From contig NZ_JANZKY010000002.1 in assembly GCF_025770765.1 (NCBI RefSeq), forward strand, positions 186,001 through 250,000: 64,000 nt of DNA. Direction: 5' to 3'. The notes beneath the pieces were generated by a model. The model did not search any database. It saw only the letters and a list, made by a program, of their open reading frames with translations, and was not told the DNA's origin. The DNA is from Propionivibrio soli (GTDB lineage Bacteria > Pseudomonadota > Gammaproteobacteria > Burkholderiales > Rhodocyclaceae). Positions 1 through 8,782 of this stretch are shown piece after piece. The first letter of the stretch is position 1; every line of letters starts with the position of its first letter. Made by a program: the position numbers and the translations under genes.

Positions 1-1
1 A

Positions 2-598
2 CCGACGCACCACGGTGCGTTCGACCTTTCGTACCTGACGTGCATTCCGAACATGGTGGTCATGACCCCCTCCGACGAGAACGAATGCCGGAAGATGCTG
101 ACCACGGCTTATCGGATCGATGGCCCCAGTGCCGTCCGCTATCCACGCGGCTCCGGTCCCGGCGTTCGGATCGAGCCAGAGCTGGTCGGTCTTGCCGTGG
201 GCAAGGGCGAGATTCGCCGCCACGGCGAAAGCATCGCGCTACTCGCCTTCGGTAGCATGCTGACGCCAGCGTTGCAGGCGGCTGAAGAGTTGAATGCGAC
301 TGTTGCCAACATGCGTTTTGTCAAGCCGGTCGACCGGGAGTTGATACTCCAGCTCGCAGCGGAACATTCAGTGCTTGTAAGCGTCGAAGAGAACGCCCTG
401 ATCGGCGGCGCTGGTGCGGAAGTAGCGCGCGTATTGGAAGAGGCTGGAGTGAGCGTGCGGTTCTCGCGCATCGGTCTTCCCGACCGCTTCGTGGACCACG
501 GAGACCAAATGCGCTTGCTCGCCGAGGTGGGGCTCGATAAGGACGGAATCATCCGTCATGTACGTGCGCTAGGCCGGGATACTTCGTCTAGCGCTTGA
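2..598 (+). CDS. dxs: 1-deoxy-D-xylulose-5-phosphate synthase, C-terminal part (5' end outside window)
   Basis: This is the carboxy-terminal third of DXS, the thiamine-diphosphate enzyme that condenses pyruvate and glyceraldehyde 3-phosphate in the first step of the MEP isoprenoid pathway. The open frame enters at base 2 and reads [17 protein letters not shown], the conserved DXS segment after the central pyrimidine-binding domain. It continues through the transketolase C-terminal domain ([15 protein letters not shown], then [10 protein letters not shown]) to a TGA stop. About 199 residues of the usual ~620 are present; the truncation is only the window edge. folE2 starts 51 bases downstream on the same strand and may be cotranscribed. 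Confidence 0.95.
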   Translation, partial: PTHHGAFDLSYLTCIPNMVVMTPSDENECRKMLTTAYRIDGPSAVRYPRGSGPGVRIEPELVGLAVGKGEIRRHGESIALLAFGSMLTPALQAAEELNATVANMRFVKPVDRELILQLAAEHSVLVSVEENALIGGAGAEVARVLEEAGVSVRFSRIGLPDRFVDHGDQMRLLAEVGLDKDGIIRHVRALGRDTSSSA

Positions 599-649
599 AG
601 ACAGCGGCGGCAATTTCCGCGTGCTGCTGCATGAACTACTGGATTACTC

Positions 650-1468
650 ATGAACGCTCCACACGCGCCCAACGTCCCCGCCGCCATGGCGGACGTCCAA
701 AACCTTACGGACACTCGACGCATCGCCATCAACCGGGTGGGGATCAAGTCGATCCGCCACCCCGTTAAGGTCCTAGACCGCTCGGGTGGTATCCAGCATA
801 CGATCGCCGTCTTCAATATGTATGTCGGACTGCCTCACAATTTCAAGGGCACCCACATGTCGCGGTTCGTGGAAATACTCAATAGCCAGGAACGCGAGAT
901 TTCGGTTGAGAACTTCCCGATGATGCTTCGCGACATGGTGCACAAGCTTGAAGCAGAAACTGGTCACATCGAGATGAGCTTCCCGTACTTCATGAACAAG
1001 GCCGCCCCTGTGTCTGGGGTGCAAAGCTTGATGGATTACGACGTAACTCTGACCGGCGAAATCTGCCACGGAGAAATTGCTTCGACGCTGAAGGTGGTCG
1101 TTCCCGTCACCAGCCTGTGCCCCTGCTCCAAGAAGATATCGGAGCACGGAGCGCACAACCAACGGTCGCACGTGACCGTAACGGCGCGACTCCGAAAACG
1201 CGTCTGGATTGAAGAAGTCGTGGAAATGGTGGAAGCAGAAGCCTCGTGCGAGCTCTATGGCCTGCTCAAACGGCCCGACGAAAAATATGTTACGGAACGC
1301 GCCTACGATAACCCGAAGTTTGTCGAGGACATGGTACGGGACGTTGCGGCCCGGCTAAACGCCGAGCAGCGCATTCATTCCTACGTCGTCGAATCAGAGA
1401 ATTTCGAGTCGATTCACAACCATTCCGCCTACGCACTGATAGAAAACGTCAACGCACCGCTCCGCTGA
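650..1468 (+). CDS. folE2: GTP cyclohydrolase FolE2 (type IB)
   Basis: The predicted protein (272 aa) converts GTP to 7,8-dihydroneopterin triphosphate, the entry step of folate and pterin synthesis. It belongs to the FolE2 (type IB, COG1469) family, not the classical FolE. The signature is [19 protein letters not shown] near residues 160-178, containing the metal-binding cysteine, and the C-terminal segment [13 protein letters not shown] is also typical. Length matches the family. It follows dxs by 51 bases and is closed by a strong bidirectional hairpin. FolE2 enzymes are known to work with metals other than zinc, so this copy may help under zinc limitation; no Zur-like site was recognised. 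Confidence 0.94.
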   Translation: MNAPHAPNVPAAMADVQNLTDTRRIAINRVGIKSIRHPVKVLDRSGGIQHTIAVFNMYVGLPHNFKGTHMSRFVEILNSQEREISVENFPMMLRDMVHKLEAETGHIEMSFPYFMNKAAPVSGVQSLMDYDVTLTGEICHGEIASTLKVVVPVTSLCPCSKKISEHGAHNQRSHVTVTARLRKRVWIEEVVEMVEAEASCELYGLLKRPDEKYVTERAYDNPKFVEDMVRDVAARLNAEQRIHSYVVESENFESIHNHSAYALIENVNAPLR

Positions 1469-1492
1469 CCAATCAAACGTGGGGCATGAAAA

Positions 1493-1518
1493 AGCGGAGC
1501 CGTGGCTCCGCTTTTTTT
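1493..1518 (+). terminator. Bidirectional rho-independent terminator between folE2 and rplS
   Basis: A perfect inverted repeat AGCGGAGC (1493-1500) and GCTCCGCT (1505-1512) with a CGTG loop is followed by a run of T on the plus strand and preceded by a run of A, so it can terminate folE2 on the plus strand and rplS on the minus strand. It sits between the two convergent stop codons. Confidence 0.88.
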
Positions 1519-1538
1519 GACGCTGGAGTGCGCTTACT

Positions 1539-1919
1539 TTAGGCGTTCGCTGCCGCCTTATGCTTGTGTGCGAGCTTTTCCTTGATCCGTGCAGACTTCC
1601 CGGAACGCTCGCGGAGGTAGTACAGCTTGGCGCGACGAACATCTCCCCGGCGCTTCACCTCAATGGCCGCAACGAGCGGAGAATAGGTCTGGAACGTACG
1701 CTCCACGCCTTCACCCGACGAAATCTTGCGGACGATAAAACTCGAATTGAGGCCGCGGTTACGCTTGGCGATGACGACGCCTTCGTACGCCTGCAGACGC
1801 TCCCGCGTGCCTTCCTTAACCTTCACCTGCACAACCACCGTATCCCCCGGAGCGAAATCCGGGATGGTCTTGCCCAGGCGGGCGATTTCTTCTTGCTCAA
1901 GTTGCGCTATCAGATTCAT
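1539..1919 (-). CDS. rplS: 50S ribosomal protein L19
   Basis: L19 (126 aa) lies at the 30S-50S interface. The sequence starts [15 protein letters not shown] and contains [32 protein letters not shown] and the basic [19 protein letters not shown] tail, all diagnostic for L19. The ribosome-binding site AAGGAG lies about 6 bases before the ATG, inside the 3' end of trmD; the two frames overlap by 23 bases, so translation is probably coupled. It is the last gene of the rpsP-rimM-trmD-rplS operon and ends just before a bidirectional terminator. Confidence 0.98.
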   Translation of the reverse strand: MNLIAQLEQEEIARLGKTIPDFAPGDTVVVQVKVKEGTRERLQAYEGVVIAKRNRGLNSSFIVRKISSGEGVERTFQTYSPLVAAIEVKRRGDVRRAKLYYLRERSGKSARIKEKLAHKHKAAANA

Positions 1920-2700
1920 TGTTGAACTCCTTTTTGATTTCCTGACCGCATTGCTCCTGAAACAGCGCCAGGAGTTGCGTTTCCTCTTTCGACATAGACC
2001 GCCCTTCTAGTAAATCAGGGCGCCTCTGCCACGTACGCCCCAGCGCCTTCTGCAGACGCCAACGACGTATCCCTTCGTGATGCCCTGACAACAAAACCTC
2101 GGGCACCCGCAACCCTTTGTACTCTTCGGGCCGCGTGTAGTGGGGGCAATCAAGCAAGCCCTCCACAAACGAATCCTGTGCCGCAGAGTCCGAATCGTTT
2201 AGGACCCCCGGCAGTTGCCTGACGACAGCATCAAGCAGCGCCATAGCTGGAATCTCGCCCCCAGAAAGGACAAAATCCCCGATCGATATCTCTTCGTCGA
2301 CGCAACGTTCGATCAAGCGCTCGTCGATTCCCTCGTACCTCCCACAAAGCAAGATCAAACCTTGCTCACTCGCGGTATCAACGAACCGCATTACGCGCTC
2401 GTGCGTCAAACGCTTGCCTTGTGGCGAGAGACAAACCACCCGGCTGGCTCCCATCCCCGCCACTCGTTGACGGCTTTTAGCCGCTTCGATCGCGGCTTCC
2501 AATGGGCCGGGCATCATCACCATCCCAGGACCACCACCATAGGGTCGATCATCGACCGTCCGGTGAATATCCTCCGTGAAATCCCGCGGATTCCACAACT
2601 GCAAGGACCACAACCCGCGGTCCAAAGCTCGCCGGGTTACTCCAGACTGGGAGAGCGCGGCAAACATCTCGGGAAACAACGTGACGACATCCGCCGTCAA
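1897..2700 (-). CDS. trmD: tRNA (guanine-37-N1)-methyltransferase
   Basis: TrmD methylates G37 next to the anticodon using SAM and prevents +1 frameshifting. The protein shows the SPOUT trefoil-knot signatures: [10 protein letters not shown] at the N terminus, [34 protein letters not shown] and [19 protein letters not shown]. The first ATG of the frame is at 2757 and would add 19 poorly fitting residues and overlap rimM. I chose TTG at 2700 because it gives the family-like start [13 protein letters not shown] (267 aa) and has AGGGGAG a few bases upstream. The 3' end overlaps rplS by 23 bases. The ATG start cannot be excluded. Confidence 0.93.
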   Translation of the reverse strand: MTADVVTLFPEMFAALSQSGVTRRALDRGLWSLQLWNPRDFTEDIHRTVDDRPYGGGPGMVMMPGPLEAAIEAAKSRQRVAGMGASRVVCLSPQGKRLTHERVMRFVDTASEQGLILLCGRYEGIDERLIERCVDEEISIGDFVLSGGEIPAMALLDAVVRQLPGVLNDSDSAAQDSFVEGLLDCPHYTRPEEYKGLRVPEVLLSGHHEGIRRWRLQKALGRTWQRRPDLLEGRSMSKEETQLLALFQEQCGQEIKKEFNNESDSAT

Positions 2701-2750
2701 CCGCGCTCCCCTCAGCGCCTCTGCTTCGCATTGCGCCACGCCGATCGCCC

Positions 2751-3296
2751 TTACCAATCAGCTTCCCAATCAACCAAGATGCGGCGATTGGCAATATCCA
2801 CATCGCGAACGATGGCGGCAACGAAAGGCAGCAATCGCTCCTTTTCACTTCCGTCAGCCACTCGCAGGACGTCATTGGCTGCCGTTTCGATCAAACCAAC
2901 GACCCGCCCGAGCGATTCGTCGCGAGAATTTCGCACTTCCAGGCCAATCAGGTCGGCCCAGTAATACTCATCTTTCCCCGCAGGCGGCAATTCCGCCTTT
3001 GGAACCCCAACCAAAAGGCCATCAATCGCCTCGGCCGCCGTCCGGTTCGTGACATCTTCGAACTGCGCGACGAGCATGTCGGCATGTACCTTACAGCTTC
3101 GCAGCCGCTTGCACCGCCAGGATGCGGGAGCATCCGGATCTTCGCCGAGATACCATTGACGAAGTTTTGCCCAACCTGACGCGTCGTCCGCAAACGGATG
3201 GATCTTTACCGCGCCACGCAAGCCATACGGTTCGACTATCTTGCCAAGGACGACAATATCCTCGGCGGACACACACGGGTTCTGATCAGGCTGCAA
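2751..3296 (-). CDS. rimM: 16S rRNA processing protein RimM
   Basis: RimM (181 aa) assists maturation of the 30S head domain and binds S19. The N-terminal RimM barrel begins with [21 protein letters not shown], and the C-terminal PRC-barrel-like domain contains [13 protein letters not shown] and ends [25 protein letters not shown]; both parts are standard. It overlaps the 3' end of rpsP by 11 bases and precedes trmD, the classical operon order. Confidence 0.96.
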   Translation of the reverse strand: MQPDQNPCVSAEDIVVLGKIVEPYGLRGAVKIHPFADDASGWAKLRQWYLGEDPDAPASWRCKRLRSCKVHADMLVAQFEDVTNRTAAEAIDGLLVGVPKAELPPAGKDEYYWADLIGLEVRNSRDESLGRVVGLIETAANDVLRVADGSEKERLLPFVAAIVRDVDIANRRILVDWEADW

Positions 3297-3540
3297 CCGG
3301 AGCGCCGAGCTGCTTCACCAGACGGGCCACGGTCAGCGAGACTTGGGCGCCTTGTTGTTGCCAGTAGTTCAGGCGGTCCGAAGCGATGCGCAGCCCTTCT
3401 TCCTTCTCGGTCGCGATCGGATTGTAGAAACCGATACGTTCGATGAAGCGGCCGTCACGACGGGTCCGGGAGTCGGCAACAACGACGCTGTAGAAGGGAC
3501 GCTTTTTCGCGCCACCACGGGCGAGACGAATAACAACCAT
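3286..3540 (-). CDS. rpsP: 30S ribosomal protein S16
   Basis: S16 (84 aa) is an early-binding small-subunit protein. The sequence starts [20 protein letters not shown] and contains the usual [19 protein letters not shown] stretch, so the identity is secure. It is the first gene of the rpsP-rimM-trmD-rplS operon; a good sigma-70 promoter is visible 33 bases upstream of the ATG. Confidence 0.98.
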   Translation of the reverse strand: MVVIRLARGGAKKRPFYSVVVADSRTRRDGRFIERIGFYNPIATEKEEGLRIASDRLNYWQQQGAQVSLTVARLVKQLGAPVAA

Positions 3541-3572
3541 AGGATTTATTCCGAACTCACAAAAAGGGCGTG

Positions 3573-3600
3573 ATTATAACAAGAAGCCGCGAAAAAACAA
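3573..3600 (-). promoter_or_regulatory. Sigma-70 promoter of the rpsP operon
   Basis: On the minus strand a perfect -10 box TATAAT (3573-3578) follows a -35-like TTGTTT (3595-3600) with a 16-base spacer. The start codon of rpsP is 33 bases downstream. A 6-base inverted repeat AGCCGC/GCGGCT (3585-3590 and 3601-3606) brackets the -35 box. Confidence 0.75.
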
Positions 3601-3729
3601 GCGGCTAATGAATACTGAGCGTGTCGGCTGCCTTCCGGAAGCGTTCGACCGTACAATGATTCAACGTAGTACAACGAGCGACCAAACAACAAAAAACCAT
3701 CGCATCAACCACATCGGAGGGAGGGCGCA

Positions 3730-5232
3730 ATGAGCGACTCGGCTGTAGACGAACAGCATGGCGGCATAAACACATTTCCCGAAGGGCCGGTTGAAGCCAT
3801 TCTCCTTTGGCTCACAGCGCCGCCAACAAGCCCTTCCGAGGAACTGGCACTACTGCATGACCATGTGCGTGCACAGCGTGGTGCTCCGATCGCGATTTTG
3901 CCTGAAGAGATTCAACATCGTGCTTTCAAGCGCTTGCGGCGTGCGTTCGATGAGCTGCTTCCAGTCCTTACCGAAATCTCGTTGCCGATCAGTCGCAAGA
4001 CCCGGCAAATGGTACGCCGCATCCTTGATATTACGGCGGCGTTTGGGTGTGGAGACTCGCTCGATTCAGAAGAAAGAAATGGAAAAGCATCATCATCAAT
4101 CCACCCAGCCCCTCTCGCTCTTGTATCGCTGCAGCGTAGATTGCAGGCCCTGCACTGGCACCTTTTGGTCAGCAATCTTGCCGCTACTCCGGCCGCGCTA
4201 GGTATTTGGCGGTGCCTGCATAAAATGCACGAAGCCATTCTCGCGGAACAACTTGACGAGTCGGCAGCAGCACACGTCAAGTCGACCTATTATTCGGCCG
4301 TGCTTCTCGCTTGTGCCCAGCCAGCGTCGTTCACTGCGGCGGAAGTCGGTTTTGTCACAGCCTACCTGGACCGATACGCTAACGAAATCGAGCCGCTAGA
4401 TAGCCCAACGAATGGGCCAGCCGCTTTCTGGATCGACCGTAACCAAGACTGCCCGGCAATCGCCTGTTCGCGAAAGAGCGCTCCTCAAGGCACCAATGCA
4501 CACTATTTTTCTTCTAGCAAGCTCGTTGCTCTGACGAAGCAAAAGCTCGCCGAACTGGACGCCGGAACATCCCCAGAGCAGATTGCCCTGCCCGAATATG
4601 CGGGAAGTCGAGCAGGACGCGGGGTTCTGCGGCGCCTTATCGCCTATTGGGGCGAACCGGCAAAACGCCGCTTCCCTCGCCGCCGACAAAGCTACCGTGC
4701 TGTACTTTGCCCCGGACTGCCCAACCTTTGCCGTTTGCTACAACCACAAAGCCCATCAGCTGCAGACGTCTCAACGTGGATGATCATCAACGAGTCGCCC
4801 GACGGCTATGCCGCGATGCACGTATCTGGAGAGACGGGGCCGATAGGCGTCGGCGACGTTGTCGCCATGCGCACCGAGTCTAGCGATCACTGGCAAATCT
4901 GCATCGTGCGCTGGGCGGTTTCCGAGAATCAGGAACACCTTGAAATCGGGCTGCAGATCCTCTCCACGCGTGCCGTGCCTGCGATCTTGGCTCTGCCCGG
5001 GACGTCTGGGCGAAAAAAAGTGCCGGTCCTCCTCCTACCTCAGGTCCGCGTGCTCTGTCCGATTGAGCGCATTGTGGTCCCGGCCCACATGCTGGATGAC
5101 GCCCCGGGAAAAATCGTCCTCGTGATCGAAAAGGACAATATCGAGATACGCGAGATCACTGGCGCCGAAATCCACGAACAAAATAGCTTCGTGGAAGTAC
5201 TGTCGATCGAACCCGCTCCGCTTAGCGTCTAA
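3730..5232 (+). CDS. Conserved hypothetical protein with a PilZ-like C-terminal domain
   Basis: I do not recognise a named function for this 500-residue soluble protein. The first ~200 residues are mostly helical with no signal peptide or membrane segment. From about residue 350 the motif WMIINESPDGYAAMHVSG, followed by GVGDVVAMR, WQICIVRWA and LEIGLQIL, resembles the PilZ-like beta-barrel found at the C terminus of several uncharacterised betaproteobacterial proteins; the canonical c-di-GMP RxxxR motif is not evident. A strong ribosome-binding site (GGAGGGAGG) precedes the ATG and a TACAAT -10-like box lies at 3652-3657. It stands alone, divergent from rpsP and convergent with the BrkB gene. 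A role in c-di-GMP or surface signalling is only a guess. Confidence 0.75.
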   Translation: MSDSAVDEQHGGINTFPEGPVEAILLWLTAPPTSPSEELALLHDHVRAQRGAPIAILPEEIQHRAFKRLRRAFDELLPVLTEISLPISRKTRQMVRRILDITAAFGCGDSLDSEERNGKASSSIHPAPLALVSLQRRLQALHWHLLVSNLAATPAALGIWRCLHKMHEAILAEQLDESAAAHVKSTYYSAVLLACAQPASFTAAEVGFVTAYLDRYANEIEPLDSPTNGPAAFWIDRNQDCPAIACSRKSAPQGTNAHYFSSSKLVALTKQKLAELDAGTSPEQIALPEYAGSRAGRGVLRRLIAYWGEPAKRRFPRRRQSYRAVLCPGLPNLCRLLQPQSPSAADVSTWMIINESPDGYAAMHVSGETGPIGVGDVVAMRTESSDHWQICIVRWAVSENQEHLEIGLQILSTRAVPAILALPGTSGRKKVPVLLLPQVRVLCPIERIVVPAHMLDDAPGKIVLVIEKDNIEIREITGAEIHEQNSFVEVLSIEPAPLSV

Positions 5233-5241
5233 GCACGGCGC

Positions 5242-6066
5242 TCACTCGTTCTTGTGGAATTCGTGCAGAGTCGCGGCAATCAGGGCGCCTACAAGAATCA
5301 CCGCCCAAGAAAGGTATAGCCAAACGAGGAAAATCGGAATAGTTGCGAACGCACCGTAAATGAGCGTATACGAGGGAAAATTCGAGAGGTACAACCCGAA
5401 TCCCTTTTGCATCACGAGGAAGCCGAGTGCCGCGAAAAGGCCCGCCCACAGCCCATCGCGAAGTTTTACCCGCTTGTTCGGGACCGCGACGTACAGCCCG
5501 GCGAAAAAGAGTGCCGTGACCGCCACGCCAGTCAGTCTCAATAGCAAGCCACGCAGCCAGGGCGGCTCGTCGATCAGGCCGAGTGATGTCGTCACCGCGA
5601 CGGATACGGCGGCGATCACGCCAGCCACAGCGATCGGCCACAAGGCGAGAACGGCCCCATATACCCGTAAGCGTCGCCACCAGCGGCGGTTCTGTGAGAC
5701 ACCCCACACGTGATTGAAGGCGCGCTCGATGGTGCGCAGCAAGGCATACACGGTAGCCACGAGGAAGAGCAGCCCCACCACGGTGACGTTCCCAGCGTTG
5801 TGGGAAAACTCGAGTACATATTGAACGATCATTCCGGCGCTACGTTCCGGCAAGAAGTTGCGTACGAGAAACTGATCGAACTGCCCCACCATGCCAAGAA
5901 ACGCGGGCATTACCGACATGATCGCAAAAACCACCGCGACCAAAGGCACGATGGACAGCAGAGTAGTAAATGCGAGGCTCGCGCTAATCTGCGCAAAATC
6001 CTCCTCGATGAAGCGGCGAACGATCCTCGTAACGAACGGGATGAACAGCGAAAGCAGGTCGGTCAT
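5242..6066 (-). CDS. YihY/BrkB family inner-membrane protein
   Basis: This integral membrane protein (274 aa from the chosen start) belongs to the YihY/virulence factor BrkB family, whose transport function is unsettled; the older label 'RNase BN' is wrong for it. It shows the family core SASLAFTTLLSIVPLVAVVFA early on, VWGVSQNRRWWRRL in the middle, and about six hydrophobic segments ending in IPIFLVWLYLSWAVILVGALI. I start it at the ATG at 6066 (MTDLLSLFIP), because the longer frame from 6165 would run into the divergent DUF2069 gene and adds no conserved sequence. It converges on the 500-residue gene with 9 bases between stops. Confidence 0.88.
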   Translation of the reverse strand: MTDLLSLFIPFVTRIVRRFIEEDFAQISASLAFTTLLSIVPLVAVVFAIMSVMPAFLGMVGQFDQFLVRNFLPERSAGMIVQYVLEFSHNAGNVTVVGLLFLVATVYALLRTIERAFNHVWGVSQNRRWWRRLRVYGAVLALWPIAVAGVIAAVSVAVTTSLGLIDEPPWLRGLLLRLTGVAVTALFFAGLYVAVPNKRVKLRDGLWAGLFAALGFLVMQKGFGLYLSNFPSYTLIYGAFATIPIFLVWLYLSWAVILVGALIAATLHEFHKNE

Positions 6067-6116
6067 GCCACTATGATAACCTGCGTTTTTGGCCTGATTC
6101 GCCTTCACTACGCACG

Positions 6117-6464
6117 ATGACAGCGCGCACCTATTGTCTGACCGCATCCGGCTGCCTAATTGCACTGACCTTTCTCTGTTTTGCCTGGGAAGCCCGTCTC
6201 GCGCCCGTCCAGCCCGGCGGCTCGTGGCTGGTTCTCAAATGCCTGCCATTACTGGCACCGCTCTTCGGCATCCTCCACGGCAAGCGATACACCTATCAGT
6301 GGTCCTCGATGCTCATCCTTGCCTATGTGACGGAAGGCATCGTCCGCGCCACCACTGAGCAAGGGCAAGCACGATGGCTGGCCATTTCGGAGATCGCCTT
6401 GTCCCTGGTCTTTTTCGTCGCCGCGATCGGATTTGTGCGCCGGACCGCACGGCCACGGAATTGA
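6117..6464 (+). CDS. DUF2069 family small membrane protein
   Basis: The 115-residue protein has four hydrophobic segments with the order typical of DUF2069: an N-terminal helix, the WLVLKCLPLLAPLFGILHGKRYTYQW segment split around a Gly-Lys-Arg loop, the YVTEGIVRATTE segment and a final helix LSLVFFVAAIGFVRR. The family is found mostly in beta- and gammaproteobacteria and has no known function. It is divergent from the BrkB gene (50 bases apart) and converges on psd. The stop is followed by a long inverted repeat that may end both transcripts. Confidence 0.85.
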   Translation: MTARTYCLTASGCLIALTFLCFAWEARLAPVQPGGSWLVLKCLPLLAPLFGILHGKRYTYQWSSMLILAYVTEGIVRATTEQGQARWLAISEIALSLVFFVAAIGFVRRTARPRN

Positions 6465-6474
6465 ATTACGGCAG

Positions 6475-6510
6475 GCCGAACTGCCCGGGTGCTTACTCGG
6501 GTAGTTCGGC
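6475..6510. terminator. Inverted repeat at the DUF2069/psd convergence
   Basis: GCCGAACTGCCCG (6475-6487) pairs with CGGGTAGTTCGGC (6498-6510) with one G-T wobble and a 10-base loop. It overlaps the psd stop region. There is no T tract on either strand, so it may act as an mRNA-end stabiliser or weak terminator. Confidence 0.4.
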
Positions 6511-7131
6511 AAGAACCGTACTGGTCGCCGAAACCTTGTCGCCGATCACAACCTTGACCTTGCTGCCCAGCGGCATATACACGTCGACGCGGGAGCCGAA
6601 ACGGATGAACCCGTAACGCTGGCCGGCTGCCAGGGCTGTCCCCGGTTCCACGTAATTGAGAATACGACGAGCGACGAGCCCCGCGATCTGCACGCAAGTA
6701 AGGTCGTGTCCTCGCGTCGTCCTTAAATGCAAGGCGCATCGCTCATTTTCCAGCGATGCTTTGGCCAGTGCCGCGTTGAGAAAGCTTCCCGGCTTGTACC
6801 ATTTTTGCTGTACGGTGCATTCGATCGGGGACCGGTTGGAATGCACGTTGAACACGTTCATAAAAACGCTGACCTTGAGCGCACGACGGCCGAGGTAGGG
6901 ATCCTCGCTTTCCTCCACGACGACAATACGCCCGTCCGCCGGAGCCAAAACGCTGTCCGGCCCTCCGGCAACGACCCGTCCCGGGTCGCGGAAAAACTGG
7001 ACGCAAAAGACGAAGAGTATCCAGAAGGGTATCGACCAAGCGCCCATGGAGGACAACAGCAACGCCAGGATCAAGGTTGCGGCGATGAAAGGCCAGCCTT
7101 CCTTGGCAATAATCGGGTGAGGATAGTTCAT
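6493..7131 (-). CDS. psd: Phosphatidylserine decarboxylase (short form)
   Basis: The enzyme decarboxylates phosphatidylserine to phosphatidylethanolamine at the inner membrane. This is the short proteobacterial/archaeal-type proenzyme (212 aa). It has a hydrophobic N-terminal hairpin (residues ~14-46), then [25 protein letters not shown] and the self-cleavage region [16 protein letters not shown], in which Ser180 should become the pyruvoyl group. It follows ilvC in the same direction, as in many betaproteobacteria, but a strong hairpin lies between them. No pssA follows in this window. Confidence 0.95.
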   Translation of the reverse strand: MNYPHPIIAKEGWPFIAATLILALLLSSMGAWSIPFWILFVFCVQFFRDPGRVVAGGPDSVLAPADGRIVVVEESEDPYLGRRALKVSVFMNVFNVHSNRSPIECTVQQKWYKPGSFLNAALAKASLENERCALHLRTTRGHDLTCVQIAGLVARRILNYVEPGTALAAGQRYGFIRFGSRVDVYMPLGSKVKVVIGDKVSATSTVLAELPE

Positions 7132-7169
7132 GCGCAGCCTGCCATCGGTAATGGTTTGAGGAAAAGACA

Positions 7170-7207
7170 GGGGCGAGGAGGGCCGCTTTGCCGGCCTTCC
7201 TCGCCCC
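7170..7207 (-). terminator. Terminator after ilvC
   Basis: A 16-base-pair stem with one G-T wobble (7170-7185 with 7192-7207) and a 6-base loop lies 15 bases after the ilvC stop. On the minus strand it is followed by a T-rich stretch (TGTCTTTTCC). It should end the ilvIHC transcript before psd, although the T run is interrupted. Confidence 0.7.
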
Positions 7208-7222
7208 TTGATTCAGATGCCG

Positions 7223-8281
<1,059 letters not shown>

Positions 8282-8773
8282 TCAAACTTTTAGGATTCTG
8301 TCGCCGCGTCCGATTCCGCTGACGCCCGTGCGCACGGTTTCGAGGATCAAGTCGCGGTTGATCGCCTGGATGAACGAGTCGAGCTTGGATCCGCTGCCAG
8401 TCAATTCGATGACGTAGGTGGTTTCCGTCACGTCGATAATGTTCCCGCGGAAAATGTCCGCCATGCGCTTCATTTCTTCGCGGTCCTTGCCTGACGCGCG
8501 AACCTTGATCAGCATCAACTCCCGCTCGAGATGCGCCGCTTCGGAAAGGTCGACGACTTTGACGACGTCGATCAATTTGTTCAGCTGTTTGGTGATCTGC
8601 TCGATCACCTCGTCACTGCCGCTCGTGACGATCGTTAGTCGCGACAACGAGGGATCTTCGGTTGGCGCCACCGTAAGGGTTTCGATGTTGTAGCCACGCG
8701 CCGAGAACAACCCCGCCACGCGCGAAAGAGCGCCGGCTTCGTTTTCCAACAAAATCGATATGATGTGTCGCAT
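8282..8773 (-). CDS. ilvH: Acetolactate synthase III small subunit
   Basis: This regulatory subunit (163 aa) confers valine feedback inhibition on acetohydroxyacid synthase. The N-terminal ACT domain reads MRHIISILLENEAGALSRVAGLFSARGYNIETL, and the C-terminal ACT-like half ends SGIGRGDRILKV, matching IlvH. It lies 9 bases after the catalytic subunit gene and 42 before ilvC, so the three are one operon. Confidence 0.97.
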   Translation of the reverse strand: MRHIISILLENEAGALSRVAGLFSARGYNIETLTVAPTEDPSLSRLTIVTSGSDEVIEQITKQLNKLIDVVKVVDLSEAAHLERELMLIKVRASGKDREEMKRMADIFRGNIIDVTETTYVIELTGSGSKLDSFIQAINRDLILETVRTGVSGIGRGDRILKV

Positions 8774-8782
8774 CGCGCCCCC

